From NCBI GenBank assembly GCA_014706295.1, contig JACSVZ010000002.1, positions 104,948,047 to 105,012,046 of the forward strand: DNA of 64,000 nt. Reading direction: 5' to 3'. Positions 12,401 through 26,560 of this stretch are shown here, one piece after another. The stretch's first letter is position 1; each line of letters starts with the position of its first letter. The notes under the pieces are model-generated. The model had not been told where the DNA came from. It worked only from the letters and a program-made list of their open reading frames with translations, and searched no databases. The DNA comes from Lycocorax pyrrhopterus obiensis. Taxonomy: Eukaryota > Chordata > Aves > Passeriformes > Paradisaeidae. A program made the translations under genes and the position numbers.

Positions 12401-15400
12401 AGAGCAAACAGAATTTGTTAAGTAAGTTCTATTTTAACCCCATGGCCACCTCCACCTCTGCAAGACAGTCCCCATGCTAAGACTCTTTTCACAGGACAGA
12501 AAAGACAATCAGGCTGTCAGAAGGGCTTTTCAGCCTGCCTTTGTTCATTACATCTTATCAGGTCTTGAAGGTGCTGAGCAAAATGGCAACACCTGTTCTG
12601 AGAAGAGAGAGCACATCAAAAACAGACAGTGTGAACTTCTCTTCCTACCAGTCTGTTCTCATTACCTGTGTTCTACCATCTTGTATTTATATTGTTCAGA
12701 TATTTTACTGTTACCAGGGGATTTGTGTTGTTTTCATCTAATTATCTCCAAGACTTTCTGTATAGAACAACTTCACATAGAGCAACTTCACCCAGCTGGG
12801 AGAGAGAGGTGTACAAGTAAAATTTTCACTGCACCATAGACTGGAAAAATGAAGGGGGTCACATCTCACCTACTCATGTACAAAGCTCTTATTCATGTAG
12901 GTAAGGCCACTGATGTAGACTGGGCTTTAAATTACTTGTTAAGAAGAAAATTAGTATCAGAAAAGTAAACAAAATTACAAATTTTTTGACCCTTCAGCTT
13001 TGCTGAGACCCACAACCTCTTTCTCATGCCCTCCTCCAAACATAAAAAGCACCTTAACATTCTTTGTCATGCAAAAATTCTCATTTATGTGAGACTCCAG
13101 TGACTTGTCTCACTGGCCTTTTAGGGCATAAATACCTCTTCTGAAAAGAAGAAAAAGGTCAGATTCGTTAAAGTCTTCACTCTACTCACGACTACCAGGC
13201 TATTGCAATGTAATGACTCCAGGAGATAGGTCTTCAGTCCTAGTGTTAAGGAATGCAATTTGAGCCGTTGCCGGTACAGACATGTCACTGATGCTACTAA
13301 AACAAAACTTGAGCTAAAATTTGCTTCAAGTCTTTACTTGCTTGCAATGGAAAGTTTGCTGGCAGCTGTTGTCATCATTAGCCTTGTGGCGATGTTTTTT
13401 TCTGAAGTGTCTTGTGTCTTATTGAAGCTTAACGCTTGTTAAGTTGGGAGGGGACTTTGGGTGATCTGCCAACAGCAGACAATAAAGTGTTCTTTTCTCC
13501 TGTTGTAACAGCGTCGTAAGTTTTGGTTTATGGATAATGGCAGCTACACACAGTAAATTAAAACACACACAAAAAAGAGGAAAACATGAGGGCTTTTCTC
13601 TAAATAGTCTATTTAGCCTATTACAAGCTCCCCTCAGGTTTTAAATGCAATCATAAAAACATTCTAATTTTTCACCTTTAACTATTTTCTGTTCCTAGTA
13701 GGCTAAGAGCAGGCATTTTTACAGCAATGTCCCTCTCCAGGGACCCCAGCTTTATAAGCTTTGAACAGCATTAGTATCACCTCTCTTTGGTGTGGGTCCC
13801 CAGATCTGCAGGGAAAGCTGTGATCTGGAAAACACCCCTTTCTCCCTGTGCAGTTCTCTGGAAAGGACCTGAAATTCATCATCTGCTAGTACACTGTCCT
13901 CTGGTTTTGCCTTCTCAGTATGGATTGCTGGGATGGATGGTGGTCTAGCTTTTAAATATGGATCAGATACCTCATCTTTATCCTCTAAACTGACAGAGGG
14001 CCGTGTCTCGTAGTACGCCAGGAAGCCCAGGAAAGAATCTCTGAAGCAAACCATGCAGCCCAAAGCAGACTCAAGCACATTGGTTCTATGTAGTGAAGCC
14101 TCAGAGATGGCTTAGGGAGGTCTGTCAGAGGCATGGGACCCACTGCAGGACATCTGATGATTTGTTGGTGTAAAACACCAAATGCACCAGAACCACTTAA
14201 CTTCACCAGCGTCAGTACAGAGGCCTGTAATGTGTCCTGAAAGCAGATTGGGAGGTACTGTATCACTGTACAGAATCACACAGCAGCCTCAGACTGTTAG
14301 GTTCCATTTTAGGTTCATTATTGTAAAACAGGTCCAGTGAAAGCTAATCAGATTAAGATAATTAAAAATCAACCAGGCACCTTCAGCAGAAAAAACAAGA
14401 CTAGAAGTCCAAGCAAGGAGCAGCATGTTTTTGCCCACTGGTTGTGGTTTTCCTTGTTTGCTCAAGTTACCAGAATCCTTGAAGTTACATGGAGCAAGCA
14501 TGGCCAGGGACTGGCATTGTTTTAGCAGTATGATGAAACTAAACTGTAAAAGAAATCTCTACGGTTTGTGTGATTTAACACAGAGCTCTGTGGGTAGGTC
14601 CTGGGCTGGAGACGTAGGTTACACGGGGAATTTGGTTCCTTACAGTAACTCCAGCTCCTCAGGGCAACCTTGGACTTGTCACTTCAGCTCTTTGTGTCTT
14701 TTCTCCTCCTTCACGTTGCAGCCACGATGATGACACACGGCTTGCTGCCTTACCCTTTCCTGCCTCACCTCCTGGAACAGGAACTCCTTGAGAAGCAAGC
14801 TGCTGGCAGCTGTGTGCAGGAGCACAGCCCGGCACGGCGTGGCCACCGGTGCAGCTCTTCATGGCTCCACCAGCAGCAGGAGGGTGTGTGGCACTCCTGT
14901 GTCACCAGGAGAGCACACACAGCAAGGTTCCCTGTCCCTGCCAGGGTGCAGGCAGAAAGACAGCAGGCAATAACCACTCCTTGCACGCTTAATAATTTAA
15001 AGGAGGTAATTGCCATACATAACTTAAACCTTATGGGTAATTCAGGAAAGTGGAATTAATTAACTATCTTGGCACTTGGTCTTGATTCTATGGCTAGGAC
15101 GTATTATAAAACATATAAACATCATGCAAGTGTTGTTCTATCTGTCATGCTGTGTAACAAACTGGGAAAGTGCTACTGAATAGGAAGCCAACATCTTTCC
15201 TCACATATGCTGTGCCTTAAGTAATCATCTCTTCCAGTACGGATCTGAGGCAACGGCGTTCCTGCTATGAGCTGTCTTCCAGTTACACAGGAATCAGAAT
15301 TACTGAAATAAAATTCCACCTGTGTTACATCTGCCTTTCCTAAGTGGCCAGTGCCACTTGCTCAATTTAATTCTAGAATCTCACACCTAGCCAGAAGCCA

Positions 15401-18400
15401 GCTCAGTCTCCCCAAGGACACTCACCTGGCAGTCTTTTGCCAGGTTTTTTACACTTGCATCTTCTCCTAATTTTCTTTCTTGGTGCTTGTGTGTCTTTTT
15501 ATCTTCCTGCATGATAAAACCAGGTAACCTAATAAAAAAAAAAAAAAAAGGAAAGGAACAGAAAAGCCATTTTAGCATGTGTAACAACAATCTCATTGGA
15601 ATTTCTCTGGAAGGCTTGTAGTCTGATCTTGCAGAGGCAAACACCTCAGGCTGAGTCCTTTCTCTTGTTCTGACTTAAACATTTGCACAAAAATGGGCAG
15701 TTTTATCTCTTTTTTTCTCACAGGATCTAGATTTTTTAAAAATAATATTTCACACATCAGTTTTCACTTAGGTATGGAGACAGCTGGCTGCCCTGATGGA
15801 ACTGCAGAGATCCCAGCTGAACTGAGTGTCCCCTCAAAGTAAAAGTAAGGTAATGGCTGCTTGAAATTAGGCAACTGCCATGTTCTCAATGGCAAAACTT
15901 TATAAAGAGATCAGACTAAACAGCTGTCCCAAGAGAGATGTTATGTCCTTTGGCTTTTGAAGTGTCCCTAAAGCTCAGGTTGCTTTCCTCTGGTGCTAGA
16001 GCTCTGTAAGCAACAGTAGCATATGTATTTCTAACATCAGCCACTGCTGAAAGACAATGAACAAAGGGCCATGCAAAAGGGAGGAAAGAGCCAAATTCTC
16101 TCAGGTCACATACCAGGTGAGATGACACTAGTTCAGGCTGTTCACTTGTCCAAACGAGGCCCTACTGCCATCTGCCCACATATTTCTGTCTTTCCGGTGC
16201 TGTTGTCACAGCAAGTCCTTCATTCTTTTGGGGGAAAAAAAAAAAAGTCCACCTGAACTATTGTATGTGTATTGATTTGGTTGATTTGCTGCCTGTGTAA
16301 CTCAGAGCATCATTAATCTGATACAGAGAGCACCATTTGAAAGGCTTTGACTAAGTACAATATCAAGTGTCACCATGGGCTTTAGAGTACAAAAAGTACA
16401 GATAGCACAAACAAAAGGGCCATATTTACCCTGGTTTAACTCTTCCAACCTTGCTAACAATTGCCATAAGGTGGTTATTCTGGAGTTGAATAAGAGGAAA
16501 ATCTGAACCAGAATAGAAATAGGAGAAAGTTGCTTGGATAAAGGTGTTTTCTTGATTTCTTAAGAATGTTGCTTGATTCATACCGCTGAAAATGCCAGAT
16601 GATCAGAAACATTCATGTTACTGTTTTTCAGATGTTGGAATTGTCTGGTTTCTGGATAGCAACACGCTAAGCAAAGGTGCTAATCACTAGCTCCATAAAA
16701 ATAAGATTAATTTCTCTCCAGAAAATAAATATGCAGGTAGGCTCTGACCAGTACTGGTGAATGGCTTCATAAGCAGCTGGGTAACAGAATAAACCCCTGA
16801 GAGTATATTTAGAGAAAGTAGCAGCAGGCATTTGCTTTCACAAGAAGAAAACTTTCAAACTCAAATACACGTTGTGTTGTCCAAATTCCTTCCCCTCACC
16901 TGCATTCTGGTCCATACTACTATTGCTGTGTCAGCTGTCATCCTTGCTGTTCCCATGCCCTCCTACCCTTATTCTCAACAATTGCTGTCAGCTGGTGCCT
17001 TCTCCAGCCCTGGTCTCAAAAAGACTTGTCAACAACTACAGCACATGGGGCTGCTGTACAGGCTGCAGCTCACCAGCTAAGTGCTTTGGAGTATGCTCTG
17101 TGATCCCACGTGGATTTTCAGTGCTGTATACATTTCTCCTGTTCCTACAACCCACACATATGCATCCAGAAGAAGAGGCGGACTATTTCATTATGCCAGC
17201 TGAAAAAGAAAGCATGCCAAATCTCCAGTGCCATAGGGCTGTCACAAGCCTGAAGCAAAACCAAACTCGGCACCCTGTCCAGCCTTCCCACCCTTGATCA
17301 CTCCTGATATTACTCACCCCCATGGGCTCAGTCTAACCTTTATGTCATGCCTATGGCAGACAGAAACTCCTATGGTTTTACTGAAGCTAAATATTATTTG
17401 AATTTTCAGTTATTCTGGTGTCCCTTAAAAGAAACTTTGCAAGGCAATTCAATGACTTGATCTTTGTCCTACCAATAAAATCCTTTCTATGTTGAAAAGG
17501 GTATTTTGGTCTGGATGACAGAGGCTGGGCTGGATCCTGCCTAGTTTTCAAGCCAACAGGTGGTGGAGGGCCAGGGCACACTTCAGCTTTCAGGTTTGCA
17601 CACAGCCCAGAAAGGGGCAAAACATGATTTAGAAACTTTAAACAAGGTGAGAAGGGGAAACCAAGCAACTGTTTTCAGTTTTTAAACCAGCTCCAGTACC
17701 AGCTGAAATCAACCCCATGTGCCTTGAAATTCACTGAGACCAGAATGTCTTTTTTTTGTGTGCTATTCCTCTGGCTTAGCACTACAAAAATGTAAAAAAG
17801 AAAACCATTATTTTCTGAAGAAACTGGTGTTGTTGCTGACCCAGGTAGAGTACCTATGACAAAAAAACAGCTTCTCTCGGTCACTGAATTATTGTTTCTC
17901 ACTGGCATTAAGAAAACAACCTGGAGATTAGCCACTGATAAATGGTTTATATTTCCCCAAAGGTAAGTTTCCCGTTTATGCTGCAGTGTAGACAATCGAG
18001 CTTATGTCAGATTGTCAGCAACGCGTGACAATGGTTTCCTGTAACAAACAGGCCATGTTCCAGTGTGCACATTCCACTTGCATTAATCCTTGTACTACTT
18101 TGTGCTTAAAATATAAGTAGCATGATTGGAAAAACAAGAAAGATATCATCTGAGAAGTAAGTATATAAGGGTGCAGAATTCCTAGAAAACAGTATTGCTG
18201 ACACTGGACTGTCCCTGGGCTTCTGAACATGTAGGGAAGATGAGATCTTAACACCCTAAGAACAGGTTAACGTAATTCACATGTGCTGACAAAACTCAGG
18301 AACTGAGGGTTTAACCCCTGCTGCTGCAGTGAGGAAAGCAGAAGCTGCTGCAATGAAGAAAGCAGAAGCAACAGATTGCTCCTTGCAGGAGCAATCACCC

Positions 18401-21400
18401 CTCCTCCTGCTCTGCTCTCACCCCAAAATAGTCACCATTCATCTATTTTGCCAGCCTTTTACAAAGGAGCAGCTGGATAGCTGGCTGCACAGGGGATGCA
18501 GATGTCCCTTCCAGCACAGGCATTCAGGCAGCAGAATCCTTGCCAGCCCAGTTTACAAAACAGAGAGACCCATTTCCTTCCTTGGTTCTTCAGCTTCTGC
18601 CACAGAATAAACAGAGACAAGTCTTTGAAGAGTCCTAAAACACAAAACCTAAAGAGCAGCAAATTAGTGAAAGGAGAAAGCACAACACGACAATTTCCTC
18701 ATGCACCTACACTGAGATCCTCCATTTCAGGATGAAAAATAATTTTATGCACTTCCTTAATGAAATAGCAATCCTTAATTTCTAACGATGAAGCCTGCTT
18801 AAACAGTAGCAGAGCCCAGATCAATACCTTAGATGTGGTTTAACACTTTATGCTTTTGTTTTGGTGCCTTTTAAAGCATAACTCAAATAGAAGTCCCTGA
18901 TATTTGTTCTTAGAATTAATTACATTCCTGTATTTGCTTGAATACAAGCCAGAAAGAAATGAACTACAGACCCGAGTGTCAGAAAAAAAAATTTGATCAA
19001 AGGTACATATACACTATTCACTATTCCATACATTCTTTAAATTGCTGGGGTGGGTAAAGGTGTTCTCCCATTTAGCTCACACATTTTCATTTACTGAATT
19101 AAAAAAGCATTTGTTGATCAGTATTCTTTGCTTTCTTTTAGGTTCCTAGTTGCTGCCATTTTACATAGCACACTGTCTGGTCCTGACTGCCTATGAGTCA
19201 GCTCAGTTTTAAGAAGGTAGGTGGAGAGGCTGTGTTTGGGCCAGCTGAGGAGAGTGATGGTTGTTTCCCAGTTAGTTTTGACTAGAAATAGTTTGTTGGG
19301 GAGCACGGGGTGGGCGTCCTCAGAAACATGGTTGCGTTAATTCTAGAGGGTGAATCACAGTGATTTTTCTAGGTGTTGTGCCCAGGAAAGAATGGTTTCA
19401 CCACTGTGTTCTGATTTTGCATTTCTTCATGCTTACATAAGAAAAACACCTTGCTGATTTGCAAACAGAAACACTCAAGGCCCCCACACTGTATGAGTAA
19501 ATCACTTTTTTGAACTCTAGATCAAATTCCAATTATTTTACTTTCAAAAAAGCATCTGTTAAAACATGATTTATTTCTTAAAGACGACCATACTGCAAGA
19601 ACCTGCACAAAGGATGCTCAGGACAATCCTTTTTTAGATAACTGAATTACATAGCACCCAATTAAATCACACACTTTACCTGTACAAGCACCAATTTAGA
19701 GGACATACTCCAGGTCAGCCTTACTGACTTTTCTGCCCACTTTTTGCTAATCATGGAGGAATACAAATTAATCTCATGAGTGGGATATGAACAAGCTTCA
19801 GTGGATTAGTCCCAGCTATACAAGGTAACCACTGCCAAGAGGACTAGGGAACACCATCAGAGTCCAATAGTTAGTCCACTTTGACAGTAGGATACATTGA
19901 CACTTATTACAAATGTTTGTTCAGAAGGGACTAGGGCAAGGTAGGCAGAGTGCTGTAAATTCACACCTTAGCTTACTTCTCTCTAATCTGCCTATGTCAG
20001 ACGCATTGATGAAAGATGAGATTTTAAACTGATTACACTGAGCAAATCCAAAAAGTTGTCTGATCACTGAAGTTCACATTCAAAACCAGACCCTCTGTCT
20101 TAGCTTAGCTGATTCAGAATAGAAGTCAATGTAAGTAGCTGCAGATGAATTTGGTCTAGCTTAAGTGAATCATCCAAAAAACTCTTCTACACTAAAATCC
20201 TGTAGTATCTGTTTTCTCAGACAGCATGACTCAATCCTTAGCTATCAGCTGGATTCTGACCTTGCCTTAGGTGAAGGCTCGGATAAAGGCGACCCGAGCC
20301 ATCAGTCCTGACAATCCTGCCTTCTGTCAGGGGCTTATGGAAGCACCAGAAAAAAATACACTTTCCTTAAGGCAAATTACCACTTCCCTTGGAATTTTCA
20401 GAAGCTCATTAGTACTTAAGGAACCAACAATACTTACGTTGTGTCTGTATTGTACTGCGCTCGTTTTTGATCACTAGAGCATTGAAAAAGCCATGGTGTT
20501 ATGCACAGCACAGTAAACACAGCGCAAAACAAAATTTGACTGGCATCATGTCTCGAAGAATAACTTCAAAGTTTGTATCTTTCCTGTGCAGGTGAAGAGT
20601 TTATGTTTTAGCCATGCAGTTTTCCTGAGGGAGGAGAATAAACCTAACACAAAAGATACTGTTAAATCACAATTACCTTTTCTGTGTTTGTTTGTTTGTG
20701 TTTTTTTCAGTTGATCCCATCTCTTTAGTGACAAAGCCATTTGAAATGAGGAAAATGAATAGTGTCATTTCTAGAATTAGTCCAGCAATGTGCTCACATT
20801 GTAGCTGTCAGTTCACTATATAGTTTCCTCACGAAATTTTAAAGCCTTTAACAGCATTCATATTGTATTAAATAAAGTTTTGGTCACTGTACACATGTTA
20901 GTTTCCCAAAAGTTTGATCTTTTTCATATATTGAAAAGTTTGGAGCATGTGCCCCCTCAGACATGCTACCACTGCTTTGTTTCAAAATGAAACATGTGTT
21001 GCACAAAAAATAATCTTGTAGGCCCACCACTTTTGTCTGCCCTGCCAAGGTTTGCCAGGACTTCAGCTATCCTGATATAGATCTTGTGGGGCTGTGCTAT
21101 TTTATTAATTTAATAATTGAGATTTAAAATTTCCTTTTGCTTAAGTATAGAATTTTTAAACCAGACTATTTCACTGATGCCCTCCACCAAGAAAGCCCAC
21201 CAACACTTTCATTGGAATATTTTGGAGACAATGGCAAAGTTGGCTTCTGGATAAATCAAGAAGGTGAGTGACAGCCTCTTTGCCATTTATGAATATCAGG
21301 GCTTCAGACGTGTGTCTCAGAGGAAGGTGGGCAGAAGCTCTGCAGAGACCTGTGCTGGGGAAAGGCACTACCACACCTTTCCCACCTCTCACTGCTCTTC

Positions 21401-24400
21401 CCCTCCTTCTGCCACAAGCTACCTCCTCCTGGGATTTCCCAGAGGCAGCTAACCTACATTTAAAACACGATAAAGAAAAAATACTGAATGAGGCATAAAA
21501 ACAATCCACTCTGTTCATCAGTTTCAATAATGCTGCCAGACTGGTGTGAACTTCTTCCTTTTGAAGTCCTAAGAGAGCTGACAACAGGTTAAACAATGAC
21601 AGTGTGACTGTTGTAGCTGCTGAATATAAACAACTGATCATAGATGACAGAAGCTGAAGAAGTGAGAGAAGGAGAGGATATACATCACAGTCAGTTAGTG
21701 ATCTGCTGCGTGATGCGCTGAACTGATACAAGCACGCTTATGCTTGTATCACAGGCTGAAGGTCAAAGGTGGAGGCTTGATGGGTCTGTCTTGATTTTCC
21801 ACTTTTATCATGCATGGCCAGGAAGGGAATCTTGAGTCACAATAAAGTGTGGTTCTGTATATTGTGTATGGACTAGCACCACAGAGAAATGGCTGCCTAA
21901 CTTTATCTTTCCCCCTTGCTTCAAAAAGTGAGTAGATCCCTTAACAGCTCAAGACAGAAACATATACTGGAACAATATTTTTTTCAAAATTATTTTATCA
22001 TACAAGAAAGATGACATAAGAGGATTAAAAATCTGGCTTCAATAAAGTCATTAGCAAAGCTCCTTCTAACCTTAGAAGCTTGGAATTTTATGTGAAAGAC
22101 ATTAATTGCAAAAGTGAGAAGCTTTGCTTTTGGAAAGTTGGAACATACATTTACATCCACGTAGTGTTTTCCCAATACCCTCCTCCTCTTGCTGTTTCTA
22201 AGAACCAGAAACACAAGAGACCAACAAAGCTTTAGGTATTGGAAGAAAAAATTCTGCAACAGGACTGCTGAATGAAGTAACAGAATGGAAGAGTGGTTGG
22301 ATTTCTCTCAATGTACTGAATTTTGAAGATGCTTAATAACAATGTGGCATTTCAAGTTTCCAACAAAAGATATTATCTCACTAACACTAGGTTTCAAACC
22401 AAAAATATATTTTCTATCTAGTACTCAACGATCTAGAAAGCAACAAATAACATATTCTTTTTTTAAAAACAGACCTATTGAAAATTTTAGTGAGTCTTTC
22501 TTCAGTAATAGCTTGATTAAAACTATTATTTCATTTTGTAATATGAGACACAAAGAGAAACCTAATGTGCCAAGAATATTTCAGCAAGCCTCCTACAATA
22601 GAAAACTGTAGCTCCTTAATAAAAGTATCTATCTGGTGTATTAGTAGAACAGCAGACAAATGAGTAGTACGCAATCAACTTGGATTTTCTAAGATCTTTG
22701 ACCAAAGACTGCAGGGGAGACCATAAGTACAGATTAAGGGATGGGAAAGTAGTTCTCATATTTAAAAATAACTGAAGGCCTAGATGACAAAACAGAAAAA
22801 CAAAATATTGAATTTCAGCATGTGAAAAGATAACTGTGAGGTCCATGATACCCCATGCTTCCATGTCTTCATAGAGAAAGCCTATTGCTTAATACAGTAT
22901 CATCTGAAAAAGAAGACATATAACAGAAAAGTATTTATTATTCAGACACCCAAACAATGACCACAATGCCTCTTCTGGTTCCTGCCTTATAACTCTCTTT
23001 ACAGCAAATACTCACTCTTCTGTAATGATTAATCTCCACGAAAAAAACCACAAAGCAGTCCTAAATGTCTGTAAGATACCAAAAAATAATAACACTTTAA
23101 GGCTTTTTCCTCTCAGAGAAAAATAGCAAGCTTTTATATCAGGCTTACTCTTGTAGTGAGAATAGTGGTAGTCCCCTTGTAATTTGTTTTTTATATCCTG
23201 CCGATGTCCAGTTCTGCTGTCTCAGACAAGGTAAAGGAGAAACTGTTGTCATCAACAAATTAGCTGCAACAAGTTCTAAACCTGTTCTTGCTCAGTAAAG
23301 CATCAAAAATGCTTTAAGTTGCATTTAAGTCCCTTGGCTCACTTGAAGGCATTTTTCTCTAGTTAGCCTCTAGGTAAGAAATTAACTGCTGCTACCTCTC
23401 TTCCTTTTCCAAGGTAGGACTTGGCCTACTTTTCATTATGCCCTTTATGAACCAACAGTCTCCTGCCCTTACACTGCAACACAACTAGTCAAGAGTAAAG
23501 AAATATTAGCTAACTCGGATAGGGGGTGGGGGCATGTGTGTTATCTGAATTTGCTTGTGAATGTACTGAACAGCTTTTGATAGCTACGGGGAGGTATGTT
23601 GTAAACTCTCTGTAATGAATACTTGTAGACATGAATGTTTGTGCATACCTTCACTATAAGAACAAGTTGAAGCCTGCACCATTTATATTGTCTTACTTTT
23701 CAGAATTGCACCTCTCTGAGACTCTTCTCCTGAAGAAGATTTTATGTGATCACTGTACAAATTGGTAAAGTTCACAGATAAGCATTATGAGACTTTTCTT
23801 GATGGAAGCTGGAGAGGACAAACAACATATACTTTATTCTCAATAGGAAAAGCATGTAACAGTAGGTTTGATCTTGAAGAGAATTCGTCTGTGAAATCCA
23901 TTTAATGCATATTATATTTGATATAAGAGAGAAATCGGTCCTTCAGATAATTATACTGCCTTCTTCAGGAGGAAAAGAGATCTGTCTCACAGAGAATTCC
24001 AAGCAAGCCTAATACTACAATATTTATGTCTGTGGTAAGTCTACATTTAGAACTGTCATGCGTTATGAGGCTGAGAACAAGAGTCAAGTGATGTTTATCA
24101 AAAAATTTATTGATACATACAATAACTTCTTTGTCTTATACCTTTGCCTTTTACTTATGAAAAATTTAATTTCTCTAACTTGTAGAAGTGAATTTAAAAG
24201 CATAACTTAAAGTCTCAGTCCTGCCAGCAACTCAGTATGAGAAGCCCTAGCTAATGAAAAGCCCCTGCTAGATCTCTAAGGTGTGTACATGATGGGTTTT
24301 GTTTGGGGGACCAAGAGTCTGGAGAGAACAAGCTCCTTTAAGCTCTCAAGTCAAAGGAAGAGGTAGTAAACATCCCTTTTATGCCTGTGCTTTTCAGAGT

Positions 24401-26216
24401 CCAGTAAAGAGTTCAATGGCAAGTACAATGCCTTTGAAGTCCCACCATCAGATTCACTTTAAGACTCCAAGTTTAATGATGAGCTCAGGATGCAGAAAGG
24501 AAAATTTCAGACAGTATCTTTTATGAGACCAGCTGACATAATTGGAAGTAGACCAGCTTTGAAGCACAACGGCCCTCCTAAAGTCTATTATACAAGCAGA
24601 ACCTTTTCCACATTGTACAGTCTTACAGCTATTTTGGGTGGTAATTTACTTGCGTTAATCAGTTACACAGTTCATCCAATTACGCGACACTCATAAAACC
24701 AAATTGTAAGCAGACACGGTACATTCACATTGGATAGGGATTTACAGTTCAAGATGAAGTGCTTGTGGAAAGGGCTTTGGAGTCTTTAAAAACTTCCATT
24801 TAATATGGCACCAAGACTGGGGCATACCCAGAACCCAATGTCTCCATCACATTTGGCAGTGGTGCCCGATTATTCAGTGTAGCCTCCTGAATCACCAAAA
24901 CCACTTCCTGCAGCGGACTTTCTGTAAATCTCTTATCCAAGTACTGACCCAGCCCAGCCCTGCTTAGCTGTATGAAATCATAGCCTAAGGCGGTGTGACT
25001 GCAAGCACAAACAGCATACATCTGCCATTTCAACTCAGTTAGTTGTCTTCTTTAGAAAAGAGCCTTCTTTCAAGGCAGTCATAAGATACAGTCTTATAGG
25101 AAGGGTTATTTTTCTGTAGTAAAATCATCTGAGTATATTCAAATATCAGCTTGTTTTTCCTATTCTGCTCAATGGTGAAAACACTGCCTATGCTACACAA
25201 CGTTGTTTGGTGGTAACTTCCTGTTCTGATCACTGGCTGTCTAGTAACCAGTATTAAAACGGGTAAGCAAGAAAAGATGATCTAAAAATTATAAATATCA
25301 CTGTGGGACCATTTTAGGAACAAACACAGCTTTCTACAGTTACTCAGAGCCTTTGACAACATTCAATACAGCAAACCTTTTCAAGCCCGAGTGTTTAAAT
25401 TTAGGTGCCTAAACAAAAAATAAGCACAGGTTTAGCAAACATCGTACATAAAACCATTATTACATTTCCAGAAGTGTTAAGACTTTTACAGGTCTTACTG
25501 ATTTTACTCAACATCTCTGACAATCACAGCAGGAGATCTGAAAATTACAGCCTATATTTGTATCCGAAAAAAAAAAGTACTAAGTTTACACAGATGCAGG
25601 CTTCTGTCAGGGCATATCCTGATCTCTGCCTACAGCCTGAATAACTATGCAATATGCAGGACTGCTGTGCAAGTATTCTTGCCCCACAGCCATGAACAAG
25701 AAGCAGCGCAGCTGCTGTTGCAGCCCTTGTGTTACTGTAACAGGGCAGCTGCTGGAGTTCCTCACAGTTATGGAAGCATGTCCCCCATACATGCCATGTT
25801 CTCTGACCTGTTTCACCTTGAAATAGGCTGTGCAGTAATTCAGGGTCAGCGTGCACAAACCTAGGGCTCTACCAAAGTCACAAGGTGGATATTCCACATG
25901 CAAGCTCCCAATGTGCCGTCTCCCACGTGGTAACAAAGATATGCTCAAACCTATGCATAGAGTAAATACACTTTGCACTGGAAATAAATCTAAATTAGTG
26001 CATAATTTTGGGGGTTTTTAGCTGGTCGCACTAAAGATTTGGTGTTATTTCACTATAATAAGTCTGTACTGTTAGTATTACAAAAAAAAAAGGCATTTTC
26101 TTCCCTGTTTCTCTTTGCACTTATGCTGGGCAGACCTCTAGCCCAGTTCATCTGCATATAAAATGAAACAAAATTTATAACAATAAGATCTTGCTCCGCT
26201 TAACAAGGATGTATCA
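9421..26216. other. Intergenic DNA, no gene recognised
   Basis: A long non-coding stretch. Noted inside it are a 16-base A run at 15534-15549, a 24-bp tandem duplication at 18320-18367, a perfect 11-bp hairpin at 21724-21751, and minus-strand open frames at 13752-14266 and 21171-21731 that I could not assign (see findings). No RNA gene, LTR or CR1 copy was recognised. Old repeats diverged beyond recognition by eye are likely present. Confidence 0.5.
18320..18367. repeat. Tandem duplication, 24 bp x 2
   Basis: Copy one is 18320-18343 and copy two is 18344-18367. They differ at two positions (agtgagg versus aatgaag). The unit begins gctgctgca and ends aaagcagaa. This is a small local duplication with no coding context. 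Confidence 0.85.
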
Positions 26217-26560
26217 CTCCCCCACCCCTCGGTAAATTATTTTGCTGGAGGCTACATCATTCTCTCTGAGTAGTATGTTGGGAGTTGACAGAGGCGTGAA
26301 TAATTCGCGGCGTAGAAGCCTCCCCAGCCGAGCTGAGCTGCAGCATGTTGGGCCGGCCTTTGATGCAGACTGGTTGGGCAGGTTCCAGGAACCGGTCTGA
26401 CGGGCCTGTTATGCCAACAAATTCTGGTATGATTCCATGCTCTCCAGAATGCAGAAACCTGCCCAGCCAGTTAAATGAAAGGCATATTAGGTTATCCATT
26501 GCACATTGTATATATCTTAGGTGCAGCAGATCTGCTCTCGGCATTCTCTAGTGTGGTCCA
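26217..26560. other. CpG-bearing patch, candidate conserved non-coding element
   Basis: A roughly 340-bp island of balanced base composition with several CpGs, inside AT-rich desert. It is free of simple repeats and open in one frame on each strand. It contains a perfect 13-bp palindrome GGTTCCAGGAACC at 26381-26393, overlapping a grainyhead-like AACCGGT at 26390-26396, and a TCF/LEF-like CTTTGAT near 26358-26364. These traits suit a constrained enhancer, but conservation cannot be seen from one sequence. A protein is unlikely: neither frame resembles a family and both strands are equally open. Confidence 0.3.

Noticed and set aside
14670..15059. 129-codon plus-strand open frame with a hydrophobic start
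   Set aside because: Overlapped by open frames on the other strand in a GC-richer patch; no motif, splice or promoter support.
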